Assembly (NCBI GenBank): GCA_002432425.1
Contig: DJEL01000056.1
Span: 5,908 to 69,907 of the forward strand
Reading direction: 5' to 3'
DNA length: 64,000 bases
Source of the DNA: Lachnospiraceae bacterium UBA5899
GTDB taxonomy: Bacteria > Bacillota > Clostridia > Lachnospirales > Lachnospiraceae
In this document: in pieces, positions 18,226 to 27,367 of the stretch
How the letters are laid out: every line of letters begins with the position of its first letter
Numbering within the stretch: the first letter of the stretch is position 1
The notes under the pieces: generated by a model
Database searches by the model: none
What the model was told of the DNA's origin: nothing
Seen by the model: the letters and a program-made list of their open reading frames with translations, nothing else
Translations under genes and position numbers: made by a program

Positions 18226-18639
18226 TTATACAAACTTCGCCAATACGGCATTGACAAAAGCTCCGGACCCGTCCTGACCGAATTTCTTGGCAAGCTCTAC
18301 CGCCTCATTGATGGCTACGCTCGCCGGTACACTGTCATCCTTCTCTATTTCATAGACAGCAAGGCGGAGAACAGTAAGCTCTACCTTGCCCATGCGGGTG
18401 ATGTCCCAGTTCTCAGCCTTTTCGGAAAGCTGCCTGTCAATGTCCGCTAAGGACTCCATGATGTGATTGTACTTTTGGGTGATGTACTCCCTGTCCTTTT
18501 CGCTGAAGGAATGCATATTCTCATCATAGCTTCCCGTTTCAAAAAACATTTTTAACTGTGCCGGCATCTCCTCCGGATTATTAAATTCCACACGGAACAA
18601 AAGCAGAAATATCTGCTCTCTCAATTCTCTCCTGCCCAT
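18226..18639 (-). CDS. nusB: Transcription antitermination factor NusB
   Basis: A 137-residue all-helical NusB protein: N-terminal GRRELREQIFLLLFRVEF and C-terminal VAINEAVELAKKFGQDGSGAFVNAVLAKF, the most conserved block of the family. With NusE (S10) it binds boxA RNA during rRNA transcription. Located between asp23 and xseA, the conserved order. Confidence 0.96.
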   Translation of the reverse strand: MGRRELREQIFLLLFRVEFNNPEEMPAQLKMFFETGSYDENMHSFSEKDREYITQKYNHIMESLADIDRQLSEKAENWDITRMGKVELTVLRLAVYEIEKDDSVPASVAINEAVELAKKFGQDGSGAFVNAVLAKFV

Positions 18640-18667
18640 AGTATCTGAGTTCCCTCTTATCGTTTGA

Positions 18668-19048
18668 TTATTTGTTGTTCGGCATCATATTGACAGCCAC
18701 GACTCTTACGTTCACATCCGTAACGGTAAGTCCCGTCATGTTTTCAATGGTGGTCTTTACCTTCTCCTGTACCTTGCCGCAGGTAGCGGGAATGTTGTAG
18801 CCGTAAGCGATGTTTACGAATACATCGACCTTTACACGGTTTTCAAAAATATCAATCTTGGCGCCTTTTCTGGCATTTTTGATGCCGACTTTGTCCATCA
18901 GCTCGCCTGCCATATTGCCGGCACAGGCTTCCACGCCTTCAATATCCCTGACTGCCAGGCTGGCAATCATGGCAACTACGTCATCTGCTATCTGTACGGT
19001 ACCGATATCGTTATTATCTCTTAAAACATATGTTGATCTTTCTTCCAT
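18668..19048 (-). CDS. Asp23/Gls24 family envelope stress protein (YqhY type)
   Basis: A protein of about 126 residues of the Asp23/Gls24 family, with the core IADDVVAMIASLAVRDIEGVE and the amphipathic VKTTIENMTGLTVTDVNVRV tail. In Bacillus the YqhY homolog is linked to control of acetyl-CoA carboxylase. Start choice: the frame is open to 19084, but a promoter -10 ends at 19095, so an ATG at 19084 would have almost no leader. The ATG at 19048 gives the usual short N-terminus and has GGAG upstream, though with long spacing. Start uncertain; family confident. Confidence 0.88.
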   Translation of the reverse strand: MEERSTYVLRDNNDIGTVQIADDVVAMIASLAVRDIEGVEACAGNMAGELMDKVGIKNARKGAKIDIFENRVKVDVFVNIAYGYNIPATCGKVQEKVKTTIENMTGLTVTDVNVRVVAVNMMPNNK

Positions 19049-19094
19049 AATTATGTCCATACTCCTTTCGTCTTGTACTTCCATTCATGATGTT

Positions 19095-19123
19095 AGTATA
19101 GCACAACCCTTATTCATTCACAA
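19095..19123 (-). promoter_or_regulatory. Sigma-A type promoter for the asp23-nusB-xse-isp-dxs cluster
   Basis: TTGTGA (19123-19118) and TATACT (19100-19095) on the minus strand, separated by 17 nt. It overlaps the 3' end of the transglutaminase-like lipoprotein gene and would give a short leader for the asp23 gene. Confidence 0.6.
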
Positions 19124-20303
19124 GCCAAAAAGTCAGCGAATGCCCCGCCGTATCTTCCGTGTAGGCTATTTTGCCGCCCGCGGTGTAAAAATAGCGGAAT
19201 ATCTCCTGATTTGTGACAAGTTCCGTCACAAAGGTATCGTAAACGGCGTCGTCACTGCACATAAACGTGATAGTGGTTTTACCCGCATCCTGCGCCTTTT
19301 CAAAGAAATCCTCCACCGCTTCTTCATTATACTCCGTAAAATAAGCGCCCTCCATCACATAGTAATTTGCCTGCATGGAGGTACATTCCGGCAAGGCATA
19401 AGAGGTATCCACCGTATGGGTTTTCTCTAACATAACCGCCGGCACGCAGAGGTAATCGTAGTTAATCTGCGGCAGGCTGCCGGTGCCCTCTTCTTTTTCT
19501 TCGCTCTGGTAGGACGGGTCGCCCCATGTGGCATCCACGTAATAGCACTGTCCGTCCACTTCCACTAAATTAAAGGCATGCGCCTGTCCGCCGTAAACCG
19601 TGCCGGACACAAGCGTACTGTTTATCCCTGCCCGGTTTAAGAGAAACTGCACCGTTTTGGCATATCCCTGACAGACGGACTCACCCGACAATAAACAGGA
19701 GCAGATATTCTGGTTGTCCGGGGCATCCTTCCGGTAATCGGTGTGCAAAATCACATATTCGTACACATATTTTACTTTTTCGTAATCGGCTGCCTCTGCC
19801 GGCAGCGCCTGCAGGCACTCTTCTGCCGCCCGGTCAATTTCCTGTTCCTTAAGCACCCGCTCATAGGTATCCATGGTATAGGTGCCGGAAAAGCTGATTT
19901 TCAGAAGTTTGTCCGCCAGTGTATACTTGGTATAGGTATAGCCGCTCACGTAAAAAAGCTCCGGATGGTCGTTCATAACGGCGTAAAAGACCCGTTCAAT
20001 GTCCTCTTCCCCGGGCTCTCCCGCAAAGCCGGTATGCAGGGGATATTCCTCCTCCATGCCGGACAGGGCAAGGTAAATGTCCCGGTACCACACCTGTTCT
20101 CCCTCGGACAATGCCTCCAGGTAAAACTGTCTGGTAGGGTATTCCTCTTTCATGGCTTCCGCGTACTCTGCCATCTGTGTTTCATCCATGGTCTGCGCTT
20201 CCCCGTTTTCCTGTGTTTCCTCCCGTAACGGGGAGGCACAGGCGGTCAGGCACACCGTAAGGATTGCTGCCGTAAGTACTGTTCGTTTTAATTTTCTGTT
20301 CAA
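19110..20303 (-). CDS. Transglutaminase-like domain lipoprotein
   Basis: A 397-residue lipoprotein: signal MNRKLKRTVLTAAILTVCLTAC with the lipobox Cys at residue 22, an acidic linker, and a transglutaminase-like core. The catalytic triad is readable: Cys in SGESVCQGYAKTVQ, His in GGQAHAFNLV, Asp in YYVDATWGDP. It acts outside the membrane, perhaps as a protease or cross-linking enzyme on wall or surface proteins; the substrate is unknown. It lies between prfC and the asp23 cluster, interrupting what is usually a direct spoIIIA-asp23 junction. Confidence 0.88.
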   Translation of the reverse strand: MNRKLKRTVLTAAILTVCLTACASPLREETQENGEAQTMDETQMAEYAEAMKEEYPTRQFYLEALSEGEQVWYRDIYLALSGMEEEYPLHTGFAGEPGEEDIERVFYAVMNDHPELFYVSGYTYTKYTLADKLLKISFSGTYTMDTYERVLKEQEIDRAAEECLQALPAEAADYEKVKYVYEYVILHTDYRKDAPDNQNICSCLLSGESVCQGYAKTVQFLLNRAGINSTLVSGTVYGGQAHAFNLVEVDGQCYYVDATWGDPSYQSEEKEEGTGSLPQINYDYLCVPAVMLEKTHTVDTSYALPECTSMQANYYVMEGAYFTEYNEEAVEDFFEKAQDAGKTTITFMCSDDAVYDTFVTELVTNQEIFRYFYTAGGKIAYTEDTAGHSLTFWLVNE

Positions 20304-20313
20304 ATCTGCCTCT

Positions 20314-21921
20314 TTACTGATTGCGTCCGAATTCGGAAAGCTCCAGTCCCGGGTTTCTGTCCAGTGTCATACCCACACTCCAGGAGTTGACAAACAGAAG
20401 TAAGGGATTGCCCTTCAAATCCTGAATCTTCTTCATATCCGATGTACCGGTCAGCTTCTGTAAATCAATATCCTTGTTTTCAATCCAGCGGATATGCTCA
20501 TAGGGAAGCGGCTCCAAGCGGATTTCCACATTGTATTCGTTGTTCAGGCGGTACTTTAAGACGTCAAACTGCAGAACGCCTACCACACCCACGATGATTT
20601 CTTCCATACCGGTGTTGTATTCCTGGAAAATCTGGATGGTGCCTTCCTGGGCAATCTGGGAAACGCCCTTGATGAACTGCTTTCTCTTCATAGTATCCAC
20701 CTGACGCACTCTGGCAAAATGCTCCGGTGCGAAAGTGGGAATGCCTTCGTATTTAAATTTCTGTTTCGGCATGCACAGGGTATCGCCGATGGAGAAAATA
20801 CCCGGGTCGAATACGCCGATAATGTCGCCCGCGTATGCCTCGTCCAAAATCTTCCGTTCGTCCGCCATAATCTGCTGGGGCTGGGAAAGACGCATGACCT
20901 TATCGCCCTGCACATGGCGTACTTCCATGTTGGCGTCAAACTTGCCGGAGCAGATACGCATAAAGGCTATTCTGTCCCGGTGCGCCTTGTTCATGTTCGC
21001 CTGGATTTTAAAGACAAAGGCGGAAAAATCATTTTCCACGGGGTCAATCAGTCCGATGTCCGCTTTCCGGGGCAGCGGTGTGGTTGTCATTTTTAAGAAA
21101 TGCTGCAGGAAATCCTCCACGCCGAAGTTTGTCAGGGCAGAACCGAAGAATACCGGTGTCAAATCGCCGCTTCTTACTTCATCCAAATCAAATTCCGCGC
21201 TGGCGCCGTCCAAAAGCTCGATTTCTTCCATGAGCTTGTCCGCTGCCGCCTGTCCGATGACGGATACAAGCTTGTCCGTATCGGCTGCGTCAATCTCGGT
21301 TGCAATACCTTCCTTCGTACCTTTTTCGGTATCGGAATAGGTAAAGACTTTATTTTTCTCTCTGTCAAATACACCCTTGAAATTTTTACCGGAACCGATG
21401 GGCCAGTTGACCGGACAGGTGGCTATTCCCAGCTCCTTCTCGATTTCGTCCAGCAAATCAAAGGTATCGTTGGCATCCCTGTCCATCTTGTTGATAAAGG
21501 TAAAAATAGGTATCTTTCTCATGACGCAGACCTTGAACAGCTTTCTGGTCTGTGCCTCCACACCCTTGGAAGCATCGATGACCATGACGGCTGAGTCCGC
21601 CGCCATCAGGGTACGGTAGGTATCTTCCGAGAAGTCCTGATGTCCCGGTGTATCCAGAATGTTGATGCAGAATCCGCCGTATTCAAACTGCAGTACCGAA
21701 GAAGTTACAGAAATACCTCTTTCCTTTTCGATTTCCATCCAGTCGCTGACCGCATGTCTGGCTGTTGCCTTTCCCTTTACGCTTCCCGCCAGATTGATGG
21801 CTCCGCCGTAAAGCAAAAATTTCTCCGTCAGGGTCGTCTTCCCTGCATCGGGGTGCGAAATAATCGCAAAAGTTCGTCGTCTGTTTATTTCCTCTGCTAC
21901 TGAAGCTGCCACAGCTTTCAT
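20314..21921 (-). CDS. prfC: Peptide chain release factor 3
   Basis: A 535-residue translational GTPase of the RF3 type. G1 is SHPDAGKTTLTEK, G3 DTPGHQDFSEDTYR, and G4 NKMDRD; the C-terminal half contains the RF3-specific domains (LPYEHIRWI; ELSEFGRNQ end). RF3 removes RF1/RF2 from the ribosome after termination. Length and motifs are normal. Followed after 10 nt by the transglutaminase-like lipoprotein, so co-transcription is likely. Confidence 0.96.
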   Translation of the reverse strand: MKAVAASVAEEINRRRTFAIISHPDAGKTTLTEKFLLYGGAINLAGSVKGKATARHAVSDWMEIEKERGISVTSSVLQFEYGGFCINILDTPGHQDFSEDTYRTLMAADSAVMVIDASKGVEAQTRKLFKVCVMRKIPIFTFINKMDRDANDTFDLLDEIEKELGIATCPVNWPIGSGKNFKGVFDREKNKVFTYSDTEKGTKEGIATEIDAADTDKLVSVIGQAAADKLMEEIELLDGASAEFDLDEVRSGDLTPVFFGSALTNFGVEDFLQHFLKMTTTPLPRKADIGLIDPVENDFSAFVFKIQANMNKAHRDRIAFMRICSGKFDANMEVRHVQGDKVMRLSQPQQIMADERKILDEAYAGDIIGVFDPGIFSIGDTLCMPKQKFKYEGIPTFAPEHFARVRQVDTMKRKQFIKGVSQIAQEGTIQIFQEYNTGMEEIIVGVVGVLQFDVLKYRLNNEYNVEIRLEPLPYEHIRWIENKDIDLQKLTGTSDMKKIQDLKGNPLLLFVNSWSVGMTLDRNPGLELSEFGRNQ

Positions 21922-21956
21922 CCTCCAAATCTTAACTTACTGCACATGTTCCGTGC

Positions 21957-23111
21957 TTACCTTAAAATGCCCTCTCCCGTGAAGCCGGGCACAATGTCAA
22001 AATATTGTAACACAGATGCACCAATATCTGCAAATGTTTTTCTCGTTCCCAGATTGCCCGGCGCCACCGGCTTTCCGTACATGACAAAGGGCGTATATTC
22101 CCTGGTGTGGTCCGTGGTCTTTAAGTAACCGGGGTCACAGCCGTGGTCCGCCGTTATCATCAGCACGTCCTCATCCCGCATTTTCGCCATGATTTCCGGC
22201 AATCTGCCGTCAAAATAGGAAAGTGCTTTCGCATAGCCGTCAATGTCCCTCCGGTGTCCGTAAAGCATATCAAAATCCACTAAATTGATAAAGCAGATGC
22301 CTTCAAAATCCTTGTCGAGATATTCCAAGGTTCTCTCAATGCCCTCGGCATTTCCGCTCGTAAATACATGCTCCGAGATACCGCTTCCGGCAAAAATGTC
22401 AAAAATCTTGCCCACGGCAATGGTATCTTTTCCGTGCGCCTGCAGGATATTTAATATGGTATCCCCGGGCGGCTCCAGTGAAAAATCATGCCGCCTCGGT
22501 GTACGGGTATAATTGCCGTTTTCCCCGGTAAAGGGTCTGGCGATGACTCTGCCCACGCCGTGCTTTCCGGTCAGGATTTTTCTCGCCATCCGGCAGTATT
22601 CGTAAAGCTGCTCCACCGGCACCACATCCTCATGGGCGGCAATCTGGAACACGCTGTCCGCAGATGTGTAAACAATTAAATCGCCCGTTTTGACATGCTC
22701 GTCGCCGTATACTTTAATGACTTCCGTACCGGAATACGGCTTGTTGCACAAAACACCTCTGCCGGTTGCCTTCTTAAACGCATCCAGCACCTCCTTTGGA
22801 AATCCGTCCGGATAAGTGGGCAGGGGAGTCGGGGAATAAATACCGGCTATCTCCCAGTGTCCGATGGTAGTATCTTTGCCCATGGAAGCTTCCGTCATAC
22901 GTGCCACCCGGCCCGTTATATCCGTTACCTTACTTTCTACCGATGTGCCTTCTATCTGAAAAAGTCCCAATTTTTCCATGTTTGGCATAGAAAAATAAGG
23001 ACTTTTCGATACTGTACCCAAGGTATCCACACCGTAGTCTCCAAACTTTTCCGCATCCGGCATCTGTCCGATTCCAAAGCTGTCCAGTACGATTAAAAAT
23101 ACTCTCTTCAT
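21957..23111 (-). CDS. deoB: Phosphopentomutase
   Basis: A 384-residue alkaline-phosphatase-fold enzyme that interconverts (deoxy)ribose-1- and -5-phosphate in nucleoside salvage. Visible features: FLIVLDSFGIGQMPDA at the start with the metal-binding Asp, GKDTTIGHWEIAG with the phosphorylated Thr region, and the C-terminal metal ligands in MITADHGCDPGY and TTDHTREYTPF. Located between spoIIIAH and prfC; no other deoxynucleoside genes are nearby. Confidence 0.97.
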   Translation of the reverse strand: MKRVFLIVLDSFGIGQMPDAEKFGDYGVDTLGTVSKSPYFSMPNMEKLGLFQIEGTSVESKVTDITGRVARMTEASMGKDTTIGHWEIAGIYSPTPLPTYPDGFPKEVLDAFKKATGRGVLCNKPYSGTEVIKVYGDEHVKTGDLIVYTSADSVFQIAAHEDVVPVEQLYEYCRMARKILTGKHGVGRVIARPFTGENGNYTRTPRRHDFSLEPPGDTILNILQAHGKDTIAVGKIFDIFAGSGISEHVFTSGNAEGIERTLEYLDKDFEGICFINLVDFDMLYGHRRDIDGYAKALSYFDGRLPEIMAKMRDEDVLMITADHGCDPGYLKTTDHTREYTPFVMYGKPVAPGNLGTRKTFADIGASVLQYFDIVPGFTGEGILR

Positions 23112-23161
23112 CTCATCCGTCCTTCCTGTCGTTTCTTTTGTTTATCTTACCACATATCCTT

Positions 23162-23968
23162 TTACTCTACAACTGTACTGATTATGATATTTTCTGCCGG
23201 AATTCCGGCTTTTCTTTTCACAATATCTTCAATCTGGGCTCTCTGGGCATCCGTCAGTTCCAGCGCATTTACCACCACATCGGCACCGTCTCCGCTGATG
23301 CTTACCACCACGCCGTCAAAGCCTTTTGCCTGCAGTAAAATTTCCGCACCCAGTTCCTTTTCTGCCACATTTGTCATCTGTACCATGGTCTGTACGGCTT
23401 CCTGCTTCTGCTCATCGCTTAAGGCGGTACTGTTGATGATTTCCATCAGGGTTTCTTTGTTTTTGGCTCTCACCTGCTCCTTCAGAAGCTTTGCTTCGGA
23501 AAGCACTGCCACGGAGGAATTGGACGTGAATACGGCTTCTCCGGGAATTTCGCCCTGCTCCGGTGTCACGTAGGAGCCGTCCGCCTGTTCGAGTCCTGCT
23601 TCCGCATCCGCACCGCTTAATGCCAGGTCGTTTTCCGCACCGCTTAATGCCAAATCATTTTCCGCAAGCGCCAGGTCTTCTTCCGATAAATCTTCCAAAT
23701 CCGTATCCAGACTTTCGATTTCCACATAGTCTCCGTTTGCCGCCGCATCGTCCGTAAGTCCCATGATGTCGTTCAGGGAATAGTCATCGTTTACCACACC
23801 GTCCGTCAGGCTGCCTGCTTCCTCGTTGGTGATTTCTCCGTTTGCGGAAGTGGGCACATAATCTTCCCTGGACAGATTTTTTCCGGTAAACTGTAAGTAT
23901 CCTGCTACCGCAATCATAATGGCAAGTGCAGTAATCATCAGTTGATTTTTTTTAAGTATGTTTTTCAC
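23162..23968 (-). CDS. spoIIIAH: Stage III sporulation protein AH
   Basis: About 268 residues. One N-terminal membrane helix (NQLMITALAIMIAVAGYLQF) is followed by a long acidic region and a C-terminal ring-forming domain (about 185-268, ALELTDAQRAQIEDIVKRK). SpoIIIAH sits in the mother-cell membrane and pairs with forespore SpoIIQ to form the feeding-channel. The GTG at 23968 is chosen because an AGGGGAG Shine-Dalgarno precedes it; an upstream ATG at 24013 lacks one. A nine-residue repeat (ENDLALSGA) occurs twice in the acidic linker with a partial third copy, unlike typical SpoIIIAH. Confidence 0.93.
   Translation of the reverse strand: MKNILKKNQLMITALAIMIAVAGYLQFTGKNLSREDYVPTSANGEITNEEAGSLTDGVVNDDYSLNDIMGLTDDAAANGDYVEIESLDTDLEDLSEEDLALAENDLALSGAENDLALSGADAEAGLEQADGSYVTPEQGEIPGEAVFTSNSSVAVLSEAKLLKEQVRAKNKETLMEIINSTALSDEQKQEAVQTMVQMTNVAEKELGAEILLQAKGFDGVVVSISGDGADVVVNALELTDAQRAQIEDIVKRKAGIPAENIIISTVVE
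23607..23660. repeat. 27-bp tandem repeat inside spoIIIAH
   Basis: Two adjacent 27-nt units (23607-23633 and 23634-23660) differ at three bases and encode nine residues each; a degenerate third unit follows. The repeat is in frame and lengthens the acidic linker between membrane helix and ring domain. Confidence 0.8.
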
Positions 23969-24090
23969 GTCATTCTCCCCTTCACTAAACTTTCGGTTTT
24001 CTACCTGTTTCATTATATTAAGCTTTTCTATTCTCTATGCATACGTGTCTTATTTTACACACAGAACTTTCGTGAGGTGCTCTCCCCGGG

Positions 24091-24738
24091 TTACCCTGCC
24101 TTCAGCACTTTTACCCGGTGGGCTTCCACGCCGAACAGTATCTGCACAGCCTCCGATAAATTTTTACTCACTTCCCCGTTGCCGGCTCCTTCCGCCACCA
24201 CGACCACGCCCTCCACACTGGGGCTTAAGGTTTTGACCACATAGGGTTCTTCATAGCCGTTCCCCTTCCGGTAAACCGTTGCATCCTCCGTGGCAAATTC
24301 GCTCACCATCCGGCTGCCGCCCTGGCTGTCCTGCTCCGATGTCTGGGAACGCGTCACCGGCATATCCTTCTCCACAACCTGTTCCGAAGACGCCCGAAGG
24401 GTAATCATCACCTTCACCTGTCCGGCACCGCTTACCCCGGAAAGAAGGCTTTCCGCTTTTGCTTCCATTTCCTTTATATACTGCTCCTGCTCCCACACAT
24501 AGCCAGTCCCGGTGCTCCCACCCGTTCCGCTTGTGGTTGTTTCACCATCGTTTATACCTGTGTTTTTAGTTTGATAACTGTTGTTATTATTGTTGCCTGA
24601 TGTGCTTTTTCCGCCGGTTCCCGCCGTATCCACCGGAATGGCTATTACCATGAGCAGCACGCCTAACAGTACGATAACCAGAAGATTATTCTTATTTTTC
24701 AGGAATTTCACTATGGACTCTTTACGGATTTCCTTCAT
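24091..24738 (-). CDS. spoIIIAG: Stage III sporulation protein AG
   Basis: A 215-residue protein with one membrane helix (NLLVIVLLGVLLMVIAIPV, about 18-36), a Gly/Ser/Asn-rich linker and a ring-building domain (MEAKAESLLSGVSGAGQVKVMITL...VEGVVVVAEGAGNGEVSKNLSEAVQILFGV). SpoIIIAG forms a large ring in the mother-cell/forespore channel. Its start overlaps the spoIIIAF end. Confidence 0.95.
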   Translation of the reverse strand: MKEIRKESIVKFLKNKNNLLVIVLLGVLLMVIAIPVDTAGTGGKSTSGNNNNNSYQTKNTGINDGETTTSGTGGSTGTGYVWEQEQYIKEMEAKAESLLSGVSGAGQVKVMITLRASSEQVVEKDMPVTRSQTSEQDSQGGSRMVSEFATEDATVYRKGNGYEEPYVVKTLSPSVEGVVVVAEGAGNGEVSKNLSEAVQILFGVEAHRVKVLKAG

Positions 24739-25123
24739 GCACCTTCACCTCGATTTCTACGTTTTCTATGGGAGCGGGAGTTTCTGTGTTATTTTCACCG
24801 TATATATTATTAAGTTTCGATTTAATTTCTCTTGTATAGATTTCCTGCCGTTTTTCTTCTGATAAATCACATATGTAATTTATTTGCATCATATCTTCCT
24901 GCATCATTTCTTCATACCCGGCAAGACTCTGCGAAAAAGCCGTTTCGTCCGTCTGCCCGAATAGCTTCAGAAGCGGCATCATGAACAGAGTCAGCGCCAT
25001 CAGGTGCACAATAAATTTCAGATACTTTTCATACATGCCGTTCGGTTTGAGATGCAGGATAAGCTGTGCCCCTATTAAGAAAACACTTGCTTTTTTTATG
25101 ACCGAAAAGATTTCATCGCCCAT
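24722..25123 (-). CDS. spoIIIAF: Stage III sporulation protein AF
   Basis: A 133-residue protein with two N-terminal membrane helices (SVFLIGAQLILHL and FIVHLMALTLFMMPLLKLF) and a soluble C-terminal domain, the SpoIIIAF pattern. It overlaps spoIIIAG by 17 nt. It belongs to the spoIIIA channel complex; its exact biochemical role is not known. Confidence 0.92.
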   Translation of the reverse strand: MGDEIFSVIKKASVFLIGAQLILHLKPNGMYEKYLKFIVHLMALTLFMMPLLKLFGQTDETAFSQSLAGYEEMMQEDMMQINYICDLSEEKRQEIYTREIKSKLNNIYGENNTETPAPIENVEIEVKVHEGNP

Positions 25124-25164
25124 TTTCCACGCCTTTCTTTATACATTTCCACGCCTCTTTTCTT

Positions 25165-26223
25165 TCACCGGTTTGTGGTGAATGCCGCCACGGATATGGT
25201 TATCATAAATAACAAAAAAGAAGTTCCCGCAGTCTGGAACAGCAGCCGTCCGGCATTGCCCACCCTGTCGGCACAGGTACTCATCCTTTTGTCACTGACA
25301 AGTCCCATGAAAGCTCCCGCCGCTTTTAGGACAAACGCCGTCAGAAGCAGCTTGCAAAGAGGCGGCAGGGCTATGGCAATCAGCAAAAGCAGCGCCGCAA
25401 AGCCGATGCCGTTTTTTATAATAACAGCCGCTCCGAATGCCATATCCACCACGCTGTCCGTCACTTCTCCCACTCCCGGAATGGCGGAGAGCCCCTTTTG
25501 CAACAGCCCTGTTTTGGCACTGTCAATCGCCGGGGTAAGCAGGGACTGCAGGGTACTGATACCCGCCACAATACCAAGAGATGCTTTCAATAAAAACCGT
25601 ATCATTTTTTCCATGCCTCTTTCCAAAAGAGTCAGTCTTTCCTCCGACAGGCACCCGTTTAAGACCGACAGAAGCATATAGCTGTTAATAAGAGGCATCA
25701 ACAGGGTCAGCAGTACTTTTTCTACCAGAAAGATAATCAACAGGATAATCTGATACCCCGCCCCCGCCGTCATGGTTCCCGTGGCAATGCCCACCGATAA
25801 AAAATAAGCGGGGATAAACACCTGTATAAACGCCACAATATTTTGAATTGCCTCCGCCGCCGTATGCGCTGCACTGAAAAAACACTTCATCAGAACCGCC
25901 GCCATATACAGATACAGAAAATAAAAACCGGCATCCGCCACCTGATGTTTATCAAAAATACGGATAAAATGGGAAATAAGCGCCGCCCCGATACCCATCA
26001 GCAACAGGAGCAGAAACGTATTTTTTAAGGATGCAAGGTCCGTTATCACACTGCCGAAGGTCATCTGCACCACACCTGCCAGCGCCCCTTTTATATCTCC
26101 CGTGAAAGCCTGTTTCAGCAGCGTTTCCAGGTCAATCTGCAGGGTTGGGAAAAGCTCCCCCAACTGCGCTTCTATGCCGTCCATCCCATATTCCCGAAAA
26201 ATGCTGTCCATATCCATTTCCAT
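25165..26223 (-). CDS. spoIIIAE: Stage III sporulation protein AE
   Basis: A 352-residue polytopic membrane protein with about seven to eight helices (for example LLLLMGIGAALISHFI, FIQVFIPAYFLSVGIA, IILLIIFLVEKVLLTLLMPL), the family's most membrane-rich subunit. A signal-like N-terminus often seen in this family is absent; it opens with an acidic stretch MEMDMDSIFREYG. It sits in order between AD and AF. Confidence 0.93.
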   Translation of the reverse strand: MEMDMDSIFREYGMDGIEAQLGELFPTLQIDLETLLKQAFTGDIKGALAGVVQMTFGSVITDLASLKNTFLLLLLMGIGAALISHFIRIFDKHQVADAGFYFLYLYMAAVLMKCFFSAAHTAAEAIQNIVAFIQVFIPAYFLSVGIATGTMTAGAGYQIILLIIFLVEKVLLTLLMPLINSYMLLSVLNGCLSEERLTLLERGMEKMIRFLLKASLGIVAGISTLQSLLTPAIDSAKTGLLQKGLSAIPGVGEVTDSVVDMAFGAAVIIKNGIGFAALLLLIAIALPPLCKLLLTAFVLKAAGAFMGLVSDKRMSTCADRVGNAGRLLFQTAGTSFLLFMITISVAAFTTNR

Positions 26224-26232
26224 GGCATTCTC

Positions 26233-26619
26233 CTATACAAAATTCTGGATTTGTTCCATCACCGCAAACAGAATGGGAAGACCCGCAAAAATAACGGACA
26301 GTTTTCCCAGAATTTCTATCTGTCCTGCCACGGAACCGTATCCGGCATCCCTGCAGATGCCCGAAGCAAACTCACAGATATAAGTAATACCGATGACCTT
26401 CATCAGAGTAGCCAGATACCCGCCCTCGTCCGACCAGATATCCTGCACAATCCGGTACTTGTCCAGCATGGAAGTTAAAAAACGCATGGTGTAACCGAAA
26501 ATCAGAATGGCGCACACACAGCCTATGTAAAAGGAGTATTCCGGCTTCCGGTTCTTAAACTGCATGGCAAGAACCGCACATAAAATACCGCTGACCGCAA
26601 TCTTTGTAATCTCTATCAT
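26233..26619 (-). CDS. spoIIIAD: Stage III sporulation protein AD
   Basis: A 128-residue membrane protein with about four helices, opening IEITKIAVSGILCAVLAMQF and ending KLSVIFAGLPILFAVMEQI, as in SpoIIIAD, which is related to SpoIIIAC. It is a subunit of the channel complex assembled in the mother-cell membrane during engulfment. Confidence 0.93.
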   Translation of the reverse strand: MIEITKIAVSGILCAVLAMQFKNRKPEYSFYIGCVCAILIFGYTMRFLTSMLDKYRIVQDIWSDEGGYLATLMKVIGITYICEFASGICRDAGYGSVAGQIEILGKLSVIFAGLPILFAVMEQIQNFV

Positions 26620-26639
26620 TTTCCTACCTATCCCGCCTT

Positions 26640-26834
26640 CTACAGGGAAAACAATGCCTGTATATTGGTAAACAGTTCATAAATATACGGCACAATCCAG
26701 GAAATCACCAGGATAAGCCCCGCCAGACTTACTAAAAAAGCCTGCTCTTCCCTGCCGCTGTGCTTCAATATCTGACTTAATATGGTAACTAAAATTCCCA
26801 CTGCCGCAATCTTAAAAATCAATCCAATACTCAT
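26640..26834 (-). CDS. spoIIIAC: Stage III sporulation protein AC
   Basis: A 64-residue protein of two membrane helices (IGLIFKIAAVGILVTILSQIL and AFLVSLAGLILVISWIVPYI), the standard size and sequence pattern of SpoIIIAC. It lies 14 nt after spoIIIAB. Confidence 0.94.
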   Translation of the reverse strand: MSIGLIFKIAAVGILVTILSQILKHSGREEQAFLVSLAGLILVISWIVPYIYELFTNIQALFSL

Positions 26835-26848
26835 TCTGACGCTCCTCC

Positions 26849-27367
26849 TTACAACAGAACAATAATCAGGAAAAGCCCTCCCATGATACCAAGTCCCGTT
26901 GCCAATTTCCCCTGCTGCAGTACATTTTGCTCCCGAATCCTGCGTGCCTCCTTTATGGCGTCCCGATGTCCTTCCATGACTCTCACCTGCATCTGCCAGT
27001 CCTTTAACCCCTTAACCTTCGCAAAGAAAAGGAAACTTTCTTTTTCCTCTTTCGTAAGCGGCATCTTCTGCAATAGAACGGCAAAAGCCTCTTCCCAACA
27101 GGCGGAAAAATCCCTTCCGTCCTCTTTTTGCAAAAGCTTTCCTACCGAAAGCATGGTGCCCCGAAACGGCTCTTCCGTCTTTTCCGCTATCATAAACAGG
27201 CATTCATGCAGCGTGGATTTTCCGTATCGGACCTCACTGATAAAAAGGTCCAGTATTTTTTCCATAGTCTTAAGAAGCCGGATGCTCTCGTAATACCTTG
27301 TCCGATAAAAAAGTCCCAGCGCCGTACAGCCTGAAAAAATCAAAATTGCTCCGAAAAGCCGCAGCAT
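26849..27367 (-). CDS. spoIIIAB: Stage III sporulation protein AB
   Basis: A 172-residue protein with a membrane helix at each end (RLFGAILIFSGCTALGLFY and ATGLGIMGGLFLIIVLL) and a soluble helical middle resembling type II secretion GspF proteins, as known for SpoIIIAB. Its start overlaps the spoIIIAA end by 28 nt; a GGGGAA Shine-Dalgarno precedes the ATG. Confidence 0.94.
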   Translation of the reverse strand: MLRLFGAILIFSGCTALGLFYRTRYYESIRLLKTMEKILDLFISEVRYGKSTLHECLFMIAEKTEEPFRGTMLSVGKLLQKEDGRDFSACWEEAFAVLLQKMPLTKEEKESFLFFAKVKGLKDWQMQVRVMEGHRDAIKEARRIREQNVLQQGKLATGLGIMGGLFLIIVLL

